Assembly (NCBI GenBank): GCA_963921935.1
Contig: OY998177.1
Span: 22,901,926 to 22,965,925 of the forward strand
Reading direction: 5' to 3'
DNA: 64,000 bases
Source of the DNA: Galeruca laticollis
Lineage: Eukaryota; Arthropoda; Insecta; Coleoptera; Chrysomelidae
The notes below the pieces were generated by a model. The model did not search any database, was not told the DNA's origin, and worked only from the letters and a program-made list of their open reading frames with translations. A program made the position numbers and the translations under genes. Below are positions 11,915 to 21,884 of this stretch, piece after piece (the first letter of the stretch is position 1; each line of letters starts with the position of its first letter).

Positions 11915-12170
11915 TCAGACATAAAAGCACAATAAAAATAATATGAAAAGTTACGAATTCATTTAATTTTATTTCAATGGTTTTCAACGTAGAATTCGAT
12001 TGGTATAAAAAAATATAAAAAAAAACAGAACACGTGGTTCATGTTTTCTGTATCAATATTTAATAGAGATTTTAGAAATAAAAGCATAATAAAAATCGTA
12101 AGAAAAGTTACGAATTCACTTAATTTTATTTCAATGGTTTTCAACGTAGAATTCCATTGGTATAAATGAA
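11915..12170. repeat. Direct repeat of about 85 bp, two copies
   Basis: Sequence at about 11922-12005 recurs at about 12079-12165 with few changes. Both contain AAAAGTTACGAATTCA, TTTATTTCAATGGTTTTCAA and GTAGAATTC(G/C)ATTGGTATAAA. The two copies lie about 157 bp apart. Confidence 0.7.
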
Positions 12171-12559
12171 ATGTATGAAGAACCAGGACAAAATATATAA
12201 TATAATAAAAACGAAATCGATATAATATATCTCTGGTACTGAATGTTTTGAAGAAAAATTAATTTGAAACTATTGAGTACCATGTAAGAAAAAATTAACG
12301 GAGAAATATTATACATTTTAAGCGAAACCAGTTACCATTTCATAGAAATGCACTTCGATACGATAAGATAACGAACTCAACAATGTAGATGGAATTAAGA
12401 GACGAACCTCAGTGTGCATTGGCTTAAATATCCATATGAAACGAACTCTTCCGAAAACTTAAAACTCGACAGCCATAGATCAGAAGTATTATTCGATGTT
12501 ACGAGGGGTAAACGAAATTTACGTTACTCTTTCATCGACGAGATATATTACGAGTGGTG

Positions 12560-12710
12560 AAATAAATTCACGTTACAATAACCCACAATATTTTGCAGTA
12601 TTCCTTTGAATATAGCCCAGACACCATCAACCTTATTTGTGCAAGTGCCAGTGGTAGGGTCTTTAAAATGCTTAGATTGTTTCACCGTTTTGTGGATGAA
12701 GCCAAGGTTC
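12560..12710 (-). pseudogene. Merlin/IS1595-like transposase remnant
   Basis: One minus-strand frame reads GFIHKTVKQSKHFKDPTTGT, then CTNKVDGVWAIFKGILQNIV. This is the pattern around the last catalytic position of ISXO2/IS1595-type transposases, called Merlin in animals (HKTVNHS...F.DPETG..TN.IE..W). Only about 45 codons remain, next to the tail of the gypsy element. The family assignment rests on this motif alone. Confidence 0.45.
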
Positions 12711-12959
12711 TTTAAATTTGAATATACCCTCCACTGGTCGTTCTAACGAATTAATAGGAATCTCTGTACGTACTAAAATATTTTCGCTCAGAGCCTGATA
12801 TGAAATGGGATTTGAACTATTATTATCTAGAATTAATTTTCTCACTGTTTTAAGGATATTTATTTGATTTACCACTTCTCTTACATCTAAGTAGTGAATA
12901 AAAGTATGCTTTCGGTAAATTAACCTAGTTTTACCTAAATCTATCAGAAGAATAAGATT

Positions 12960-13900
12960 TTATAAGTACGTTACAGTTATCTCCTCCGTGAAACAATTAA
13001 TACTGACTATGGCTAGGACCAGGTAAATCGCGATGGCCACGTTTTTCATCTTTTCGATGCTGGCTCTGTAAAATATTTGAATTAGATTTCGGTTTTCTAA
13101 CGATGCTTTTATGATAAATTCCTTTCTTAGTTTTTGAAACTGAGTTATCATATCCAACTATTTCGGTTTTTGTGAATTTGGGCATTTTTTTATCTCGATG
13201 TTTCGTTCGAAAATAAGCTATATGTTGGTTGGAAAAATCAGGGGGTTCATCGCGTTTCTCGTTAGCTTTGTTTATATTCCGTTCTTTTACTTTTTCATTT
13301 CTTTTTTTATCATTTCATATAGCTGTTTACTCATATTTTTGTGGTTTTGAACATAATAGGAAAGAACAAGATTATCGTCTAGATCAAAGGGGTCTGAACT
13401 TCCAATATGCCCTTTAATAATTTCAAATGGGGTAAATTTGGTAACAGAATGTATGGAGTTGTTATAACTTAGAGTTCCGGGTTCTGCTCTCGCAGGCATC
13501 TAAAACGCTCAATGAGGCTCGAATGGAATCTTTCTACAGGTGAATTTGAGTTGCTATTTCTCACTGTTGTGAGATGTAATTTACAAAAGTCTTCTAGATC
13601 CTTATGTTTAAATTCGCTACCACAGTCGGCTGTAACCCGTGATGAGTTACAAAATTAAGAAGGGTATCTACTACTAATATGCTGGTAACGGTTTCGATCG
13701 GATAGGCTTGGCCGTATCGAGAGAAAGAATCGATTATTTGAATGCTGTTGGAGTGAGATTAAATTTAATGAATTTCGGTCGTTCTTATTTTCTAAAGAAG
13801 TTTCGCAGCTATTAACAAATTTCTGTATGTCCTCAGACATTTTGGGCCAATAATATTTTTTTGTAAGAGACATTTTTAACTCATTGATTCCTCTATGACC
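12960..13900 (-). pseudogene. Gypsy copy 1 integrase
   Basis: The H2C2 finger region appears as SLTKKYYWPKMSEDIQKFVN followed by Cys (13655-13873). The core then has ADCGSEFKHKDLEDFCKLHL with a catalytic Asp and SNSPVERFHSSLIERF with the catalytic Glu (about 13500-13630). Next comes SYNNSIHSVTKFTPFEIIKG (13287-13499), common to gypsy integrases, and a basic C-terminal piece FTKTEIVGYDNSVSKTKKG (about 13000-13185). The frame changes several times. The first catalytic Asp segment could not be placed with confidence. Confidence 0.65.
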
Positions 13901-14314
13901 CTTTTTGTATACGTGGTAATACTCTAATTTTTCTCATTGTTCTGCTGACGTTACTAAATCTTTAAGAAATTTTGTACTGTGAATTAACTTAAACGCTGAA
14001 TTTTTAAAGAATTTTTTCAAGGTTGTAACAAAAATTTCGGTCAAATATAAAGCATACGCAATTCTAGGATTTGAAAAGTCTTTGGAGAAAGTGAATATAT
14101 CATATTCAATATTTCTAGAGGGAAGAGTGACATTGAATCTAGTGTTATGGAATATTTTGTCTTGTTTGCAATTGTAACAGTTTTTTCCTCCCGCTGTTAA
14201 TATTATTTGATTTTTATGCTGATTCACAGATTTTTCGGAAACTGTTATGGATAAATCGGATTCTGTACGGAAGTATGAACCGTGTCTAGATCAGTGTCTT
14301 GAGCAATTCCGATA

Positions 14315-15430
14315 TCAGGTGGTTTGAATATCTTGAAGAACTTTTATTTTACTGCTATCGTTAAGTGAATTTTCTATGTCTAACTCAAGGAGATCGGGTA
14401 GGTTTTCATTGACTAAGTGAGGATTATCAATTATTTGGATTTCTCTTTGTATTATTTCGTCTATATCGTCGATATAACCATCTAAGGAACTAGTTTCTAA
14501 TGCATTTACATCTAGTTTAGGGGGTGAACGAGAAAGTGCGTCCGCTACTATGTTAAGCTTTCCTTTTGGATATTTTATTGTATACCCCAACTCTTCTAGT
14601 TTAAATCGCCAACGCATCAGGGAAGAGTTGGGTTCCCTGAGGGAAAACAACCATTCTAATGGCCTGTGATCGGTTAGAATTTCAAATTGTCGTCCGAAAA
14701 GGTAGGGGCGGAAGTATTTTCATCCCCACACAATTGCTAAGAGCTCCTTCTCTATAGTAGAGTAGTTGATCTCCGCAGAATTTAAAGCTCTGGACGTATA
14801 GCGAATGGGGTGATTGTCTTGACTTAAGACAGCTCCAATGGTGTACAATGATGCGTCCGTCATTATTTCAAAGGGTTTGTCTAAATTTGGATATGCTAAG
14901 ATAGGCTCGGAAATTAATAGATTTTTGCAGTGATTGAAACAGTTGATAAATTCTTGTGAATGTTCTATTTCATTATTCTTTTTGGAGACAATTTGTTATT
15001 GGCTTTGTGATCCTATCAAAATTGGGAATAAATTTCCTATAGTATCCTAAGAGCCCTAGAAAGGATTTAATATCTTTTCGTGTTTTAGGTATAGGAAAGT
15101 GTTGCACGGCTTCGATATTTTTGGGATTGGGTTTCATCCCGTCGGGCGTCACAACTTGCCCCTAGAAATCTACTTCTCTACACATGAATTCGCATTTATC
15201 TAGTTGTAACTTTAGTCCTGCTTGTCTTAATTATTCAAAAACTAATCTGAGATTTTGTATGTGCTCTTGCAACCCTGTATTGAAAATAATTATATCATCC
15301 AAATACACAAGGCACACCGAGTTCTGCAGATCTTTAAGAACTACGTCCATTACCTTCTGAAAGGTACTGGGTGAGTTCTTTAGACCCATGGGCATACGCA
15401 AGAACTCGTAGTGACCACGTGACTACGTTG
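14315..15430 (-). pseudogene. Gypsy copy 1 RNase H and RT thumb
   Basis: Frame 14315-14650 reads MFSLREPNSSLMRWRFKLEE, then LGYTIKYPKGKLNIVADALS followed by RSPP, the classic end of gypsy RNase H. Upstream (14650-15430) RNase H and RT-connection sequence continues in broken frames, including VYLDDIIIFNTG (the YxDD active-site box, about 15283-15310) and MGLKNSPSTFQK-like sequence near 15370. The Asp pair of the RT box is intact, but the gene is broken by frameshifts. Confidence 0.65.
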
Positions 15431-15462
15431 AATGCCTTTTTTGCTATCGAATATTTGCTCAA

Positions 15463-15875
15463 CTATATTTGATAGAATCCGCTAGCAAGGTCGATGGTAC
15501 TGAAATCTTGGGCACGCCCCAATTTCTCCAAAATTTTGTTTATATTTGGGATGGGGTACCGATCGCTAATAGTCTTTTCATTCAGCTTGCGGTAATCTAC
15601 CACAAGCAGCTTGTGGTAGATTACCGCAAGCCGCCATTTTTGTTGCACCGATGCGTCTAGCTTCTTTTTTACAAGCTATATGGGCGACCGCAATGGGTTC
15701 GATGGAGGCCTTATTATGCCCTTCTCCAGCATATCATTTATTTGCCGTTGCACCTCTTCTTTAAGGGCATACGGATACCTATACGATTTTACGTGCACCG
15801 GAGCTTCGTCGGTGGTTTTGATACAATGTCTAACTTTCTAAGTGATCGTAAGAGGATCGCCGGGTTTTAAAAATA
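15463..15875 (-). pseudogene. Gypsy copy 1 RT fingers and palm
   Basis: From 15875 down the frames read EAPVHVKSYRYPYALKEEVQ, then IEPIAVAHIACKKEA, then VVDYRKLNEKTISDRYPIPN and FSTIDLASGFYQI. These are RT motifs 1-3 of gypsy elements, with the Asp of TIDLASGFYQI present. Eight extra codons (LAVIYHKL) precede LVVDYRKL and are the reverse complement of the following DNA (see the palindrome at 15585-15631). A stop follows GFYQI. Confidence 0.65.
15585..15631. repeat. Perfect palindrome, 23 bp arms, 1 nt spacer, in RT
   Basis: 15585-15607 is the exact reverse complement of 15609-15631, with a single A between. The right arm codes LVVDYRKL of the gypsy RT on the minus strand. The left arm adds eight codons that related RTs do not have, without shifting the frame. 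It looks like a templated inverted duplication of 23-24 nt. Confidence 0.9.
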
Positions 15876-15933
15876 ATTCTTTATATTGAAATTAACTGTC
15901 TCGACCCTTACTTCGGGGAATCTACTCCTATTA

Positions 15934-16637
15934 GTGTTGTAAATGAAACTCAACGTTTCTAACTAATTCCACAATATAATGAAAAATGTTGAAAATTCTA
16001 AAAAATTGACAATTGTTTCGATAACTGAATATCATAGTCAGAATGACAGAAGTTACATTTCATTTGATGCCTACCTGATGATTAGTAGTTATTTTCGGCT
16101 AGACCTTGTGAATGACTTAATATATGTTAATAGAAAAAAGTTCTTGTTTCTTATCACTGGATTTTCTTGAAGAGTTGGAAATTAGAAGACACCTAAGAAA
16201 CCCACAATATGAATTCGTCAATGAACAGATAAATCTAGGGAGTTCTCCACTATTAGACTGTCTTCTTAATTGATAATTGTAAAGATCAGCAAATATAGTT
16301 TTTCTGATTTTCTATACCATTGCACAGTTATACTGATATTAATTGGAAAAATGATATCCAGGATATCACCATAGGGCTAATAATATCCAAGCTTCAATAT
16401 TTGTAATATCTTATCTTCTTCTTTTTTCTATTAACATATATTAAGTCAAGGTAGGTCACTTCTTGGTCTAGCCAAAAATAACTTCCAATCATCAGGTAGG
16501 CATCAAATCAAATGTTACTTCTGTCATTCTGACAATGACATTCAGTTATCGAAACAGTTGTCATTTTTTCAGAATTTTCAACATTGTTCATTATATTGTG
16601 GAATTAGTTAGAAACGTTGAGTTTCATTGGAAACACC
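15934..16637. mobile_element. Non-autonomous inverted-repeat element inserted in gypsy copy 1
   Basis: The left arm (about 15934-16140) is an imperfect reverse complement of the right arm (about 16418-16637); for example AATGAAACTCAACGTTTCTA begins the left arm and its complement ends the right arm. The middle of about 280 bp is unique. The host gypsy words AATTCTTTATATTG lie on both sides (15875-15888 and 16638-16651). There is no coding capacity; the plus-strand frame at 15979-16170 is inside the repeat arm and is not a gene. Confidence 0.7.
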
Positions 16638-16793
16638 AATTCTTTATATTGTTTACATAACTCAATTATTTTCGACTGTTCTTCTGGAATCACGTGTTCT
16701 GATCTAATCAAGTATTGTATTTGAGTTTTATTTATTTCAAATTAATCCGGACTGTTAAATGTTTCAAATTCATAACATTCGAAAAAATTAGGA

Positions 16794-17375
16794 TTATAAG
16801 GGGTTGCACCTACGGGTTTCATACATAAATTCTACTAGTGCTAAGTCATTATTAGCTATGGTTAGCATCTCGGGTACATATATATCACCTAAAACTATCT
16901 TATGAATTAATATTTTTCTGTTCGATACTGTAACAGGGACTTGCTTTACGATTCTTTCACTAGGGCCAATTGATATTTGGAATTTATTATCGGATGGTTT
17001 TCTAAACTTAATTGGAATTAAAGCCATATCACTAACAAGACACTCGTTATAGAAATCTATGTTAAGTTTTATGGAAATTAGATCGTTGATGCCAATAAAG
17101 CCATCAAAGAATTCGTGAAAATCGTATAATATGAACCTTAACATATGATCTCTGTTAAATTCTCGGAAAGCTGGCATGTCTGCTTGAAACTGTACATTTT
17201 TGGTTCCTAAAGAGGTTGAGAGTGATACATTTGAATCAAATATGCAATTGGCATAAAAATGTTTGGCAATGATAGGCTTTATGATTAATTTAGTACTTCC
17301 GGTGTCTATTAGCAGATTGATTGGGGGTTTAGAAATTCTGATATAGGGTGAGGGATTATTATAGGTAATGTTCAC
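16794..17375 (-). pseudogene. Gypsy copy 1 aspartic protease region
   Basis: A 193-codon open frame starts near the ATG at 17375. It reads YIRISKPPINLLIDTGSTKL, with an intact DTG active site at about residues 25-27, then FILYDFHEFFDGFIGINDLI, the usual second half of the gypsy protease. The rest is the protease-RT linker. This stretch is the best-preserved part of the element, but it is cut off from RT by the inverted-repeat insertion. Confidence 0.7.
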
Positions 17376-17739
17376 TTCGATTTACTTATGGGGTGTAATG
17401 AAGCATTCTCTCGAAAATTTTCAATAAAATAATCAGAATTTACATAGTTTTCTTGCTCGCGGAAATTGGAGTTTGCGTCGACGTCGCCATGCGTCGGTTA
17501 GCATTCCGTCCCAATGTAGTCGTTAGAAAATAATTCTTCAGCTATGCAATTCGACCCTTGGCCGTTATTTTTAATATAACTATTTCTAACATTATTCGAT
17601 ATTTTACTGCATGATGGGGGTAGTCATGAATTCGTAGAAATAGCCATTGGCTCCGATTTTGGAAGACGATACGTAGGAGTTTGATTAGGTTTGAAAACAT
17701 TACGGAGAGGTCCGAATACACCACATGACGATCCTGCAA

Positions 17740-18125
17740 ACGAAATGGTACTGGTAAAATTGATGGTAAAATTTACATCGCCACCACATGGCGATCCTGC
17801 AAACTATATGGTAATGGTGAATGGAAAATGGTGCATATTCCTGCAAGTTAAATGGAAATGGTAAATATTCCTGCAAACTATATGGTAATGGTAAATGGAA
17901 AATGGTAAATATACCTGCAAATTAAATGGGAAATGGTAAATATTCCTGCAAATTAGATAGAAATGGTAAATATTCCTGCAAATTAGATAGAAATGGTAAA
18001 TATTCCTGCAAACTATATGGTAATGGTAAATGGTAAATATTCCTGCAAATTAAATGGAAAATGGTAAATATTCCTGCAAACTACATGGTAATGGTAAATG
18101 GAAAGTGTTAAATAATCCTGCAAAT
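17740..18125. repeat. Minisatellite with AATGGTAAATATTCCTGCAA core
   Basis: More than ten imperfect copies of a unit of roughly 25-60 bp built on AATGGTAAAT, ATTCCTGCAAA and CTATATGGTAATGG. It lies between the gypsy protease and a short minus-strand frame. It could be an expanded piece of the gag region. Confidence 0.85.
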
Positions 18126-18296
18126 TAAAAGTAATTCTGTCATTATTTCTTCTTCAAATTTTTCTGTCTCATGACATCTACTATCACTCGAGGACCTTAG
18201 TCTGTGAGGCGGTGTTTTACTAAGACTGAACCTAGGCTTAAAGGCTATGTCCTCGTTATTAACTGGTCCTTGTCCAGTGTCTTGTGACGTTGCCAT
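18108..18296 (-). CDS. Possible gag N-terminus, unrecognised
   Basis: The frame opens MATSQDTGQGPVNNEDIAFK, then SRCHETEKFEEEIMTELL. It is hydrophilic and acidic near its end and runs straight into the minisatellite. Its place upstream of the gypsy protease on the same strand suggests the start of that element's gag, but no gag motif is visible. Confidence 0.25.
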   Translation of the reverse strand: MATSQDTGQGPVNNEDIAFKPRFSLSKTPPHRLRSSSDSRCHETEKFEEEIMTELLLICRII

Positions 18297-18299
18297 TCT

Positions 18300-19559
18300 G
18301 ACAATTTATTTCCTGTTTCTCTAATTTATATTGTATATATGATGTATATATGTACAGATTTTTGATAAATATTAATATTCTACACAAATTTCGCTTTCAT
18401 GCCAATTTTTTAAAAAATGGCGGGTGCGAAAAATTTGGTGGATGCGCCAAAAATGGTGGGGGCGTCACAAAAAACTTCGTATATGGGTCCTAGCTCTTCT
18501 GGTTTGCGAGTTGTCAATTTACGTGAAAAACTTTGTGCAAATAAACTCAAAACTATACTAAACCAGTCTGTATCTGCCCCTAATACTAAAAAATGTAAAA
18601 TAAAATTTTGAAAAAATTTCACCAACTAAAATTTTACAAGTCCAAAACTTTTTCAAAGTCCCGCAAATCAAAACTTTTCTAAGTCGAATATACACAAAAT
18701 TTTTCGAAGTCCGCTGTCTCAAAATTATAGTAAGTCCGTAAAGTTTGAAATATCAAAATTAGTAAAAATTAATTTAATAATTATTTACCTCTTCACTTTT
18801 TTGTATTCCTGTTACCTTTATTTCCTTAAAAGGCCTATAACTTCGCTTCTGGGCGTCGTAGCGTCGTCCGGTCAACGGCGTTGGATTCGGGGCACCTTAG
18901 GGCTTCTGTAGAAGTCGTTTAGGGCCTCGCACACATGACACCTTTCGGGGCACTAATCACTGCACTAGCTATTTTCGGTAGAATTTCGAACACGTCTGTA
19001 CTCTGCAATAGCTATATGAATACTGTATCCATTTGGAGGAACAATCGGCTGTTTGTTCCGGTCGTATCCATCCATTTGGCGAAATGTTCGGATAGCTCCT
19101 CCGCATCCTCTGAAAGGCTCTCGGCGGTGTCATAAAGACTTACTTCAATGGATGATTCGGAATCAGGGTCCATTTTGACTCTCGGTCCTTGTCTGTGACT
19201 AACTACAACAGAACAAATAAATTTTAATATTACTTCGACGAGGTCAGAGGGCCATGGTTATCCTGCCCTAAATTGCCGCGGTTTTTTCTGGTTAACTTAA
19301 ACTTGAAAAGAAGAAAAAAATGTAAATGTCCTTCGTTACAGGTTTAACAGATAACCACAACTAAATAAAACAATCCTCAAGAAAATAAAAAATCACGAAC
19401 AGTCCCTGGTGACGAACCCAAATAAATTTTAACAACAAAAGAAGCATTAACTCAATTTTCACAGGGGGAAGGGGGTATCGGAATATTGTATCTCCGTCCA
19501 TCTGGTCCCTTCATTCTGACAGTGTGCCACCGCCCAAGCTGGGCGGTACGGGGTCGTAG
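18300..19559. other. Noncoding, possible LTR or leader DNA
   Basis: No strong frame. On the minus strand a short frame from an ATG near 19172 reads MDPDSESSIEVSLYDTAESL and then EDAEELSEHFAKWMDTTG before a stop. It is acidic and could be another decayed gag start. The segment 19200-19560 is a low-complexity 3'-end-like stretch. No LTR pair was established. Confidence 0.3.
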
Positions 19560-19741
19560 AAAAGCGGCTCGCTCCGCCCACTCTCTCGGCTACAGCTAGA
19601 CTTCGTGCTCGGTGGTCTTCTCGCCCCCAACTTCTTCCACTTCCGTGATTTTGGGTGCTGGCACTGGGTTTTCGCTATCCGGGGTGAACGTGTAATGACA
19701 CCCGGAGTGGTACTGTGCCACGGCTTCGGTGACTTCCTCGG

Positions 19742-20395
19742 TCATCTGCCAACCCTGTACGTAGAGGCGGACTCATATCTTCTTTGTAGACGTCTACCAA
19801 TCTCGGCTTCCAAGTCTACTTCATAATTAACAGGGTAGGAGAAAATCCTGAAATTCGCTTCGAGTTCATCCCAGGTTGTGTACCTGTTACGGTTATTACG
19901 GTAACAAAATGCGAGTTCTCCTGATAGTAATTCCGGTAATACCGGGAGTAAATTGTCTTTCTGTACAATATTTGCAGTACATATTTCCTCTATTCTTTCT
20001 ATGAAAGCGGCAGGATATCCTAGGTTTCCAAAAGACACCTTCCAACCGTGTACATTTATCCGTTGAGTTGCCATATCGGTCGGATAATCTACAGGTTCCC
20101 CTTGGTCTGTAGTGGGCTCCGGAGAAATATTTCTTAGTCTCAAAAAGTTAACGAGCCTTTTTCGTTGATCAGGAACGGTTCCAGCAATCGATAAATTCCT
20201 CTTTTGTAGCTCGGTAGTAAGACCATCGTTTCTCAGTAAATATATCCAATTTACGCGATGGTCTATAGCCTCTTCTACGGAACTTACGGTCGGTGGATGA
20301 GTAAGCGGTACCAAAATATTGGAATCGGATCTTTTCGCTCCTACAGGATCAAACAAAAGGGTCAAGTCGTTATCTCCAGAGTTTTCTTCAGACAT
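19742..20395 (-). CDS. Ty3/gypsy gag, copy 2, 3' truncated
   Basis: The 217-codon frame starts MSEENSGDNDLTLLFDPVGA. It has a SAP-like helix pair (WIYLLRNDGLTTELQKRNLS, then GTVPDQRKRLVNFLR) and the capsid-like region WDELEANFRIFSYPVNYEVD followed by LEAEIGRRLQRRYESAS. This arrangement is common in insect gypsy gags. After ESASTY the sequence changes abruptly and stops. The next minus-strand codons (MTEEVTEAVAQYHSGCHYTF to EKTTEHEV, about 19570-19743) look like the end of another ORF, so the middle of the element is probably deleted. A leader with repeats and primer-binding sites lies upstream. Confidence 0.65.
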   Translation of the reverse strand: MSEENSGDNDLTLLFDPVGAKRSDSNILVPLTHPPTVSSVEEAIDHRVNWIYLLRNDGLTTELQKRNLSIAGTVPDQRKRLVNFLRLRNISPEPTTDQGEPVDYPTDMATQRINVHGWKVSFGNLGYPAAFIERIEEICTANIVQKDNLLPVLPELLSGELAFCYRNNRNRYTTWDELEANFRIFSYPVNYEVDLEAEIGRRLQRRYESASTYRVGR

Positions 20396-20469
20396 AAAAA
20401 AAATCTCATCCAGTTTTTCAGCGGTAACTCGTCTGGTTCGTTGGTTTTTTCCAAACTCCTCTTTTATCT

Positions 20470-20660
20470 TCGTACTTCTTCACAGATGATGAGGACAGTT
20501 TACAATAGTCCTTACTCTTCGTACTTCTTCACAGATGATGAGGACAGTTTACAATAAACCTTACTATTCCCAGTTCTTCACAGTTGATGAGGACAGTTTA
20601 CAATAGTCCTTACTCTTCACAAGTGATGAGGACAGTTTACAATAGTCCTTACTCCTCACA
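20470..20660. repeat. Tandem repeat, four copies, 39-52 bp
   Basis: GATGAGGACAGTTTACAATA occurs about four times, with CCTTACTCTTC between copies. It sits just upstream of the gag start on the minus strand, in the element's leader. Confidence 0.85.
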
Positions 20661-20699
20661 GTTATATAAAAACAGTTCACAGTATAACAATATATAACA

Positions 20700-20990
20700 T
20701 CAATAAAACAACAATACGGGAAACCTTCACAGAATAAAAACAGCTCCTGCTCAATCAAAAATTCGGGGTCCCTGCTAAATCAATAAATCAACAATACGGG
20801 AAAAAATTTAATCAACAAATTAAATTAAGGGAAACCTGAAACAGAATAAAACAGTTCCTGCTTGATCAATAAATTAACAATACGGAAAAGAAATAATTTA
20901 TTCAACACTCAAGAATACGGAAAACCTGAAACAGAATAAAACAGTTCCTGCTCAATCAACAATTTAGGGTCCCTGCTCGGGTGCCAAATT
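20700..20990. repeat. Leader repeat containing primer-binding-site-like words
   Basis: Three imperfect copies of about 85-110 bp share AACAATACGGGAAA, GAATAAAACAGTTCCTGCT and TCAATCAA. The first copy contains GGGTCCCTGCTAAAT, a damaged version of the primer-binding site that closes the last copy. Confidence 0.7.
20969..20986 (-). promoter_or_regulatory. Primer-binding site of a minus-strand LTR element
   Basis: The minus strand reads TGGCACCCGAGCAGGGAC, which fits the 3' end of a tRNA (lysine-like pattern TGGCGCCCGAACAGGGAC). It follows GACGTCACAAATT, so an LTR edge ending in CA is expected at about 20991-20994. Confidence 0.6.
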
Positions 20991-21083
20991 TGTGACGTCC
21001 TTTTTTCCCTCAGCTTCTTACGCGGCACTTGTTACCTCAGCACGTCACTTTGGACACCCTCGATGCAACACGTTCGGAATTAG

Positions 21084-21096
21084 TGCTCGGGCGCCA
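21084..21096 (-). promoter_or_regulatory. Second primer-binding-site-like sequence
   Basis: The minus strand reads TGGCGCCCGAGCA directly after CCACGATAAAAATC. It has the same tRNA pattern as the site at 20969 and lies 110 bp from it, which suggests two superposed LTR element 5' ends. Confidence 0.45.
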
Positions 21097-21099
21097 GAT

Positions 21100-21884
21100 T
21101 TTTATCGTGGTTATCTCCACGGCCCCCTGACTTCACTCGTCAGGAGTTCCAGGTAGCCTCAGATGGAGGTACGGACGGTTCCAGGGGTCTAATGGTATCT
21201 CATCCGGCAGGATTGTATCCAGAAACTTCCTTACTGGTCCTAAACTGTAAGTTATTCTCCTGGCCTACACTGCGGAGAATCTAAACTCGTGTAACTAAAC
21301 AAATACTCTACCATAGGGTTATTTCAGCCTATAGGAGGTCAGTAAAACACAGAGGTTCGGTTAGGTTATATTACAACAATGTCTCCATTTAACAATAAAT
21401 ACAGGCTCTGTAGCTACTCAAATCACCTTATCATACATAAAAGTAACCTATACTCTGGTATCCCCAGAAAAGTAGAGAAATGTTAGCGAACTATATACAT
21501 TTAACATGCGGTCATTAGAGACGAAGCGGGCAGGACATGAGCGAGAGAGTTTTTATCAGCAAAAGCAATGTTTACTATAAAAGCGTTAAAAGCAAGCTCC
21601 TATTTCACGGGTCTTTCCAATATACAGGTTAATGAATTGAAATTAATAAAAAGGAGTCTACATTGATGCTAGTGAAGTGTCCAATCACTTTCGATGCACC
21701 CGGTATGAATAATGAATGTGAGTCTTGAGTACACGATGCTTCTAGAGATCGGGAAAGGAAATACGAAAAAGGGTTCGGTTCTTGAATAAAACTGTCGAAA
21801 GCTCGGGCCAAGTGGTGGGACCACTTTCGGGAATTTTGGGGAATCGGGACTAAATATTAACGGTTGAGATCCGGTAATTGAAAT
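21100..21884. other. Probable 5' LTR region of a minus-strand element; no gene
   Basis: Sequence upstream (minus-strand sense) of the primer-binding site at 21084 should be LTR. It is less AT-rich near 21100-21250 and holds no frame. The far LTR edge and a second copy were not found. Confidence 0.35.

Larger units (their letters stand above)
12960..17400 (-). mobile_element. Decayed Ty3/gypsy retrotransposon, copy 1
   Basis: Minus-strand order from 17375 to 12960 is protease, RT, RNase H, integrase zinc finger, integrase core and C-terminal domain, the gypsy order. The motifs are LLIDTGSTKLII (protease), LVVDYRKLNEKTISDRYPIP and VYLDD (RT), LEELGYTIKYPKGKLNIVAD (RNase H end), YYWPKMSEDIQKFVNSC and ADCGSEF...PVERFHSSL (integrase). 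Multiple stops and frameshifts are present. An inverted-repeat element interrupts it at 15934-16637. LTRs were not identified. Confidence 0.8.

Noticed and set aside
15979..16170. 63-codon plus-strand frame
   Set aside because: It is inside the arm of the inverted-repeat element; the opposite arm encodes its complement.
17740..18125. CRISPR-like look of regularly repeated words
   Set aside because: Units are contiguous, diverged and variable in length, without unique spacers; it is a minisatellite in a eukaryotic genome.
19605..19826. 73-codon plus-strand frame in GC-richer DNA
   Set aside because: It is antisense to the end of a minus-strand retrotransposon ORF, which has the more protein-like composition.
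19238..21140. Inverted similarity between GAGGTCAGAGGGCCATGG (19248) and the minus strand near 21130
   Set aside because: Only about 20 bases match with gaps; insufficient to claim an inverted LTR pair.
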